In this document: piece by piece, positions 59,362 to 64,000 of the stretch
Numbering within the stretch: position 1 is the stretch's first letter
Layout of the letters: each line of letters opens with the position of its first letter
From: Daejeonella oryzae DSM 19973
GTDB taxonomy: Bacteria > Bacteroidota > Bacteroidia > Sphingobacteriales > Sphingobacteriaceae
Direction of reading: 5' to 3'
Assembly (NCBI RefSeq): GCF_000422945.1
Contig: NZ_AUHA01000003.1
Location: 248,001 to 312,000, forward strand
Length of the DNA stretch: 64,000 nt
Position numbers and translations under genes: made by a program
Notes under the pieces: model-generated
Database searches by the model: none
What the model was told of the DNA's origin: nothing
What the model saw: the letters and a program-made list of their open reading frames with translations, nothing else

Positions 59362-61560
59362 TTGAGTCCGACCATCCTTTTCATTACTCCACCTTTTACC
59401 CAGTTAAATACGCCTTATCCTGCTACAGCTTATTTAAAAGGATTTCTGAACACAAAAAACATTTCCTCTCATCAAATGGATTTGGGCATAGAGGTGATTT
59501 TAGCCTTGTTTTCATTTGCCGGATTAAGTAACCTGTTTTTAGAAGCAGCTAAAAAGCAGCTTTCCCTATCGGACAACAGCCGGAGAATTATTCACCTCCA
59601 GAAAGAATATATTAAAACGATAGATGCCGTTATTAACTTTTTGCAGGACAATAACCCAACCTTAGCCCATCTGATCTGCCAGGGTAATTACCTGCCTGAG
59701 GCCTCCAGGTTTGCGCAGCTGGATGATCTGGAATGGGCTTTTGGCACCATGGGAACCCGCGATAAGGCGAAGCATCTGGCCACACTTTATCTGGAAGATA
59801 TTTCTGATCTGATAATCGAGGCCATCGATCCGCATTTTGGCTTTAGCCGCTATGCCGAAAGGCTGGGCAGGTCGGCGTCTACCTTTGATGAACTGGACAG
59901 GGTTTTAAATCAACCGGACACTTTTATTGACCGCATTTTAATCGATATTTTAAAAGAAAAAATTGAGCATGTAAAACCGGATTTAGTTTGTCTTTCGGCG
60001 CCGTTTCCGGGAAACTTATACAGTGCCTTTAAATGCGGACAATGGATCAAACGAAATCATCCCTCCATAAAAATTGCTTTGGGTGGGGGATATGCAAATA
60101 CCGAACTACGATCATTGCAGGAACCAAGGGTTTTTAATTACCTCGATTTTATCACACTGGACGACGGAGAAGCACCAATTTTTCATCTGATTGAATATTT
60201 AAGAGGCGATCGCGGCAAAGCCGATTTAAAAAGAACCTTCACCCTGGAAAATGGCGTTGTTACCTATTTTAATGGTTCGAAAGAGTTTGACTATGCCCAA
60301 CGGGATGTAGGCACGCCGGATTATTCTGATCTGCTCTTAGATAAATACCTGTCTGTTATTGAGCTGGCTAACCCGATGCATCGTTTGTGGAGCGACGGCA
60401 GATGGAATAAATTAACACTTGCACATGGTTGTTATTGGGGCAAATGTACTTTTTGCGATATCTCATTAGATTATATCAAACGATATGAACCTGTTACGGC
60501 CGCTTTGCTCTGCGACCGCATTGAAGAAATCATAAAACAAACCGGTCAGAACGGGTTTCATTTTGTGGATGAAGCAGCGCCGCCTGCATTGCTGCGGGAT
60601 CTGGCTCTGGAAATTATTCGCCGGAATTTAACCATCGTATGGTGGACAAATATCCGCTTTGAAAAAAGCTTTACTCTGGATTTATCGATACTCTTAATGG
60701 AATCGGGTTGTATTGCCATTTCCGGTGGACTGGAAGTGGCTTCGGACCGCTTGCTGAAACTGATTGATAAAGGGGTAACGGTTGCGCAGGTCGCAAAAGT
60801 TACCGAGAATTTAACCAAGGCCGGCATTATGGTGCATGCCTATTTAATGTATGGTTTTCCTACACAAACCGCCCAGGAAACGATTGATTCTTTGGAAGTT
60901 GTCCGGCAGCTTTTTGAGAATGGTGTTTTGCAATCCGGCTTCTGGCATCAGTTTGCCATGACCGCTCACAGTCCGGTTGGCTTAAACCCGGATCAGTTTG
61001 GCGTAAAACGCGTGAGCCAAAAATTAGGAACTTTTGCGAATAATGATTTAGAGCATATTGATAAAAGCGGCGCCAGACACGAGGCATTCAGCGAAGGATT
61101 GCGCAAGTCATTATTTAACTACATGCACGGTATCTGTTTTGATTTTAGCCTGGATAAATGGTTTGATTTCAAAGTGCCGCGTACCACCATATCTCCCAGA
61201 TTTATAGAACAGGCACTGGCTTCACCTGAACCCAAAGTCATCAAAGCAAGCACAAAGTTTGTTTGGTTAGGTAGCACACCCGTTGTTAAATATTACGTCA
61301 AAAAAGGAAAAAAGAATCCGGTAAACATGGCCGCCCTAACCTTCCACAATAAAAAAGATTTTTTTGTGATACAAACCAAAGAAGAATGGGGACGGTGGCT
61401 TATTGAAACCTTGCCCTTGCTTTCGGTAAATTCTGACACAGTATCTTCTTTTGCAGAGGTAGAACAATCTTTTAATGATTCCGGAGCCGGCGATTTTCAA
61501 ATTTTCATGAATAGTGAGGCTTTTGTGGAGTTGAAAGAGAATGGGTTGCTGTTTTTGTAG
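59362..61560 (+). CDS. B12-binding-domain radical SAM protein
   Basis: The 732-residue protein uses a TTG start; no ATG or GTG lies upstream in frame before a stop at 59248, and MSPTILFITPPFTQLNTPYP is the natural family start. Residues 200-270 carry the B12-binding-like region (KPDLVCLSAPFPG, IALGGGYANTELR), without the DxHxxG cobalamin-binding motif. The radical SAM motif is Cys357-x4-Cys362-x2-Cys365 in HGCYWGKCTFC, instead of the usual CxxxCxxC. Downstream are the TIM-barrel-like segments FHFVDEAAPP, ISGGLEVASDRLLKLIDKG and AYLMYGFPTQTAQETI. Substrate unknown. No peptide precursor gene was seen nearby. It stands alone before the Thoeris genes. Confidence 0.85.
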   Translation: MSPTILFITPPFTQLNTPYPATAYLKGFLNTKNISSHQMDLGIEVILALFSFAGLSNLFLEAAKKQLSLSDNSRRIIHLQKEYIKTIDAVINFLQDNNPTLAHLICQGNYLPEASRFAQLDDLEWAFGTMGTRDKAKHLATLYLEDISDLIIEAIDPHFGFSRYAERLGRSASTFDELDRVLNQPDTFIDRILIDILKEKIEHVKPDLVCLSAPFPGNLYSAFKCGQWIKRNHPSIKIALGGGYANTELRSLQEPRVFNYLDFITLDDGEAPIFHLIEYLRGDRGKADLKRTFTLENGVVTYFNGSKEFDYAQRDVGTPDYSDLLLDKYLSVIELANPMHRLWSDGRWNKLTLAHGCYWGKCTFCDISLDYIKRYEPVTAALLCDRIEEIIKQTGQNGFHFVDEAAPPALLRDLALEIIRRNLTIVWWTNIRFEKSFTLDLSILLMESGCIAISGGLEVASDRLLKLIDKGVTVAQVAKVTENLTKAGIMVHAYLMYGFPTQTAQETIDSLEVVRQLFENGVLQSGFWHQFAMTAHSPVGLNPDQFGVKRVSQKLGTFANNDLEHIDKSGARHEAFSEGLRKSLFNYMHGICFDFSLDKWFDFKVPRTTISPRFIEQALASPEPKVIKASTKFVWLGSTPVVKYYVKKGKKNPVNMAALTFHNKKDFFVIQTKEEWGRWLIETLPLLSVNSDTVSSFAEVEQSFNDSGAGDFQIFMNSEAFVELKENGLLFL

Positions 61561-61827
61561 CTGTAATATGCAGGGTTTAAAATGAGCTATTCATCAACGC
61601 TGTCTTAAACTTCGGAGATGACCAGCTGGTTATCCTTCTAAATAGAGTATTTAAGCCAATGATAGATTTGGAATTAAATATTTGCTCTGGAATTTACCGT
61701 TAACACAATAATACATACCGTTCACCCTTTTACCATGACAATATCAGTTTAAATTTTAAACTTAGAGATTATAATATTGTAAAAATGAGAATAGTTAATT
61801 TTGAAGCAAAATTTAAGTCAAAATGCT

Positions 61828-63267
61828 ATGACGACTGAACAAGAAAGTTTTATTAATGATTACTTAAAACATTTAATCAATGGAGATGCTGCAATTTTTG
61901 CCGGTGCTGGACTTTCAGTTGGGGCTGGCTACGTAGATTGGAAAGGTCTTTTGAAGGATATAGCAAAAGACATAGGCCTTGAAATCGATAAAGAATCAGA
62001 CCTAATTTCTTTAGCCCAATTTCATGTTAATGAAAGAGGCGGTAGAGGCCGTCTAAATCAAAAAATTATAGAAGAATTTACTGACAAGGCTGAACTTAGT
62101 GAAAATCATAAAATGTTAGCTAGGCTGCCAATAAGAACGTTTTGGACCACAAACTATGATTCTTTGTTAGAGGACTCTGTATCGAAGGCATTAAAACGTG
62201 TAGATGTTAAACACACACCTTCCCAATTAGCTAATCCGCTATATAAAAGAGAAGTCGTTGTATATAAGATGCACGGTGATGCCAAACATCCTCAACAAGC
62301 TATTCTTACAAAGGATGATTACGAACAATATCATAAGAAGAACGAAGGATTTATTACAACGCTAAGTTCAGATTTGATTTCTAAGACTTTCTTGTTCATT
62401 GGTTTTAGCTTTACCGATCCAAATCTGGATTACGTTCTGAGCCGGGTAAAGCTTTTTTTAGACAATAATTCCCGCCCTCACTATTGTATTATCAAGAAAC
62501 CTAGCCCAGATGATTTCAAAACTGATGCAGACTTTGACTATGCAACAAGGCGACAGTCTCTAATGATTTCAGATCTCCGTCGATTTCAGATTCAAGCTGT
62601 CCTTATAGACAAGTATCCAGAAATAGACTTAATGTTGTCTCAAATAGAGAAAAGATATAAAAGGAACACCATTTTTATTTCAGGAAGTGCTGCGACTTAT
62701 GCTCCTCACTCGGAACAAGAGTCTTTGGAATTCGTGCATAATTTAACCATGGAGCTAATTAAACAGAAGTATTCAGTTGTAAATGGCTTTGGAGTTGGAA
62801 TTGGAAGTGCAGTGATTAACGGGGCTTTAGAAGCAATTTATAGCGCTCCGAATAAGTTCAACGAAGAGCAGCTTATAATGCGCCCTTTTCCGCAAAAGAA
62901 ATCCGGCACAAAAGAACTGCCGGAATTGTGGCACGAATACCGGACTCGTATGATTTCATTTGCAGGCATTGCTATTTTTTTATTTGGTAATAAAAAAGAT
63001 CCGACAACTGGTGAAATAAAAACAGCGGATGGTATACAAAAAGAATTTGATATTGCAGTTAGCCAAGGACTTATTTTAATACCTATCGGCATTACAGGTT
63101 ACATTACTAACGACCTTTGGCAATTGGTGCAGGATAACTTTAAAGTCTATTATGGAGATTTTCCGAATTTAAATGAAGCATTTAAATCTTTGGGAGATTC
63201 CACTAAACCATTAAAACAGCATGTAAAAACGATTATGGAAATAATTAAGGTTATAAACGAAAAATAA
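61828..63267 (+). CDS. thsA: ThsA: Thoeris effector NADase (SIR2-SLOG)
   Basis: The ATG at 61828 is preferred over an in-frame TTG at 61801 and gives 479 residues, as in characterised ThsA (about 476). Residues 5-270 are a SIR2-like NAD-cleaving domain: AAIFAGAGLSVGAGY, TTNYDSLLE with catalytic Asn109, and YKMHGDAKHP with His149, plus FIGFSFTDPNLDYVLSR. Residues 280-475 are a SLOG domain (FISGSAATY, NGFGVGIGSAVINGALE) that senses a cyclic ADP-ribose isomer. Arg372 (EYRTRM) and Lys389 (FLFGNKKD) sit at the positions of the ligand-binding Arg371 and Lys388 of Bacillus cereus ThsA. On phage infection ThsB makes the signal and ThsA depletes NAD in the cytoplasm. thsB starts four bases after the stop. 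Confidence 0.95.
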   Translation: MTTEQESFINDYLKHLINGDAAIFAGAGLSVGAGYVDWKGLLKDIAKDIGLEIDKESDLISLAQFHVNERGGRGRLNQKIIEEFTDKAELSENHKMLARLPIRTFWTTNYDSLLEDSVSKALKRVDVKHTPSQLANPLYKREVVVYKMHGDAKHPQQAILTKDDYEQYHKKNEGFITTLSSDLISKTFLFIGFSFTDPNLDYVLSRVKLFLDNNSRPHYCIIKKPSPDDFKTDADFDYATRRQSLMISDLRRFQIQAVLIDKYPEIDLMLSQIEKRYKRNTIFISGSAATYAPHSEQESLEFVHNLTMELIKQKYSVVNGFGVGIGSAVINGALEAIYSAPNKFNEEQLIMRPFPQKKSGTKELPELWHEYRTRMISFAGIAIFLFGNKKDPTTGEIKTADGIQKEFDIAVSQGLILIPIGITGYITNDLWQLVQDNFKVYYGDFPNLNEAFKSLGDSTKPLKQHVKTIMEIIKVINEK

Positions 63268-63271
63268 TAAC

Positions 63272-63760
63272 ATGGCTCGCAAAGTATTTTTCAGTTTTCA
63301 TTATACAAGAGATTCACATAGAGTTTCTCAGATTCGTGAATGCAATAGTATTTCACAACATTTTACAAAATCACCATTTATTCCTAGATCCGAATGGGAA
63401 GCCCTTGAAAGAACGGGAACAACAGCAGTACGAAATTGGATTGATAAGAACATGGATGGTACATCTGTTGTCGTATTGTGCTTTGGCCTAGAAACCCATA
63501 CACGACCTTGGGTAAAATATGAATTAGAAAAGGCTCATAGGGAAAAAAGAGGCATAATTGCTATAGATTTAAGTGGCATGAGCACGATGCAACACCAAAT
63601 CGACTCAGCTGGAATTAATCCGCTTAGAAAAGCATTTGATTCATCAGGTACTGAATTATTTTATTACAGTAATTATAAAACCTACCATTGGATTAATAAC
63701 GATGGAAGAAACAATATCAATAAATGGGTGGAGAATGCTGCTCAACTAGTAGGCAGATAA
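63272..63760 (+). CDS. thsB: ThsB: Thoeris TIR-like signal synthase
   Basis: The 162-residue protein is a TIR-like domain of the DUF1863 / MTH538 type: MARKVFFSFHYTRDSHRVSQ at the start, the IPRSEWEALERTG region, SVVVLCFGLETHTRPWVKYELEKA with the catalytic Glu84 in WVKYE, and IIAIDLSG. The start and glutamate line up with ThsB from Bacillus cereus. TIR ThsB proteins detect phage and convert NAD into a cyclic ADP-ribose isomer that activates ThsA. It has no extra domain. The spacing (4 bases from thsA) and order match type I Thoeris. The phage trigger is unknown. Confidence 0.93.
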   Translation: MARKVFFSFHYTRDSHRVSQIRECNSISQHFTKSPFIPRSEWEALERTGTTAVRNWIDKNMDGTSVVVLCFGLETHTRPWVKYELEKAHREKRGIIAIDLSGMSTMQHQIDSAGINPLRKAFDSSGTELFYYSNYKTYHWINNDGRNNINKWVENAAQLVGR

Positions 63761-63769
63761 AATTAAGAT

Positions 63770-64000
63770 ATGACATTAGAAGAGTATCAAAAAAAATCTG
63801 TTTGCACCGTTCAATCTTATAACTCAAAAGATCAAGAAAATTATTTTTTAGGCTACCTCGGACTTGCTGGAGAAGCAGGATCAGTTTTAACTACATTAAA
63901 AAAGTTAATTCGCGATGGAGAAGGCTTCGGAAGTTTTAAAGAAAAACTTACTGAAGAGTTAGGAGATGTTCTATGGTATATTTCATCAATAGCTAGCCAT
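63770..64000 (+). CDS. MazG-like NTP pyrophosphohydrolase, 3' end outside window
   Basis: An ATG at 63770 opens 77 codons to the window edge: MTLEEYQKKSVCTVQSYN, then YLGLAGEAGSVLTTLKKLI and KEKLTEELGDVLWYISSIA. The paired LAGEAG and EELGDVLWY segments are the metal-binding helices (ExxE and ExxD) of MazG-fold all-alpha NTP pyrophosphohydrolases, which cut NTPs to NMP and pyrophosphate. It starts 9 bases after the thsB stop, so it probably belongs to the same transcript. The family is common in phages and in defence loci, but standard Thoeris systems have only thsA and thsB. It may be a third component or simply a downstream gene. Confidence 0.8.
   Translation, partial: MTLEEYQKKSVCTVQSYNSKDQENYFLGYLGLAGEAGSVLTTLKKLIRDGEGFGSFKEKLTEELGDVLWYISSIASH

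Noticed and set aside
61801-61827. TTG start for thsA giving nine more residues
   Set aside because: The ATG at 61828 gives a length and start that match characterised ThsA; the upstream residues look like untranslated leader.
1-64000. tRNA, rRNA, CRISPR arrays, insertion sequences or prophage genes
   Set aside because: No cloverleaf signatures, regularly spaced repeats, transposase or integrase motifs or phage structural genes were seen on either strand.

Overview
The window looks like a chromosomal segment of a Bacteroidota bacterium, most likely a Sphingobacteriaceae member (Pedobacter or Mucilaginibacter type). The evidence is a SusC/SusD pair with a FecR anti-sigma factor and an ECF sigma factor, TAnnTTTG-like promoter boxes with few Shine-Dalgarno sites, many PAS-rich orphan histidine kinases, a one-piece propeller kinase, and moderate-to-low GC. 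I saw no rRNA, tRNA, CRISPR array or insertion sequence.

Layout. 1-4611: a partial luciferase-like monooxygenase, a beta-helix lipoprotein, a PAS histidine kinase and a DUF3703 protein. 4648-11568 (minus): a light-sensing operon of heme oxygenase (makes biliverdin), a bacteriophytochrome photosensory core with no kinase domain, and a 1604-residue CheB-CheR-PAS-histidine kinase that probably supplies the missing output. 11913-22317: housekeeping and envelope genes (zinc-ribbon membrane protein, pentapeptide protein, DUF6799 protein, TlpA-like thioredoxin, OmpA with calcium-binding repeats, multi-PAS kinase, DUF72 protein, PRC-barrel stress protein). 22651-30907: another multi-PAS kinase, an NmrA-like oxidoreductase, a PepSY-like secreted protein, and a LuxR response regulator overlapping a propeller histidine kinase. 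An identical palindromic site (ATCACCC-N5-GGGGGAT) lies upstream of both the kinase and the PepSY-like gene, suggesting a small autoregulated regulon.

31140-39447: a YtfI/YtfJ(GerW)-like pair in an organism not expected to sporulate, a large zinc metalloprotease, DUF2200, an FAD-dependent protein with a DUF1543 partner, and a dicarboxylate symporter. 39549-57585 (minus): a polysaccharide utilization locus. Read from its start, it has ECF sigma, sugar MFS permease, ROK kinase, PcRGLX/YetA-like protein, PIG-L deacetylase, a second PcRGLX/YetA-like protein, FecR, SusC with an STN domain, SusD and a large PIG-L deacetylase. It has no recognisable classical glycoside hydrolase, so its glycan is unknown. 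A small PAS histidine kinase (57971-59047) lies just beyond it.

59362-64000: a B12/radical SAM-type protein with an unusual cysteine spacing, then a type I Thoeris anti-phage system (ThsA with SIR2 and SLOG domains, ThsB with a TIR-like domain). All catalytic and ligand residues I could compare from memory are kept. A MazG-like pyrophosphohydrolase starts 9 bases after thsB and runs off the window; it may be a third member of that operon.

The strongest leads are the Thoeris-MazG operon, the split phytochrome/CheB-CheR kinase operon, the hydrolase-free PUL, and the two-site LuxR operator.
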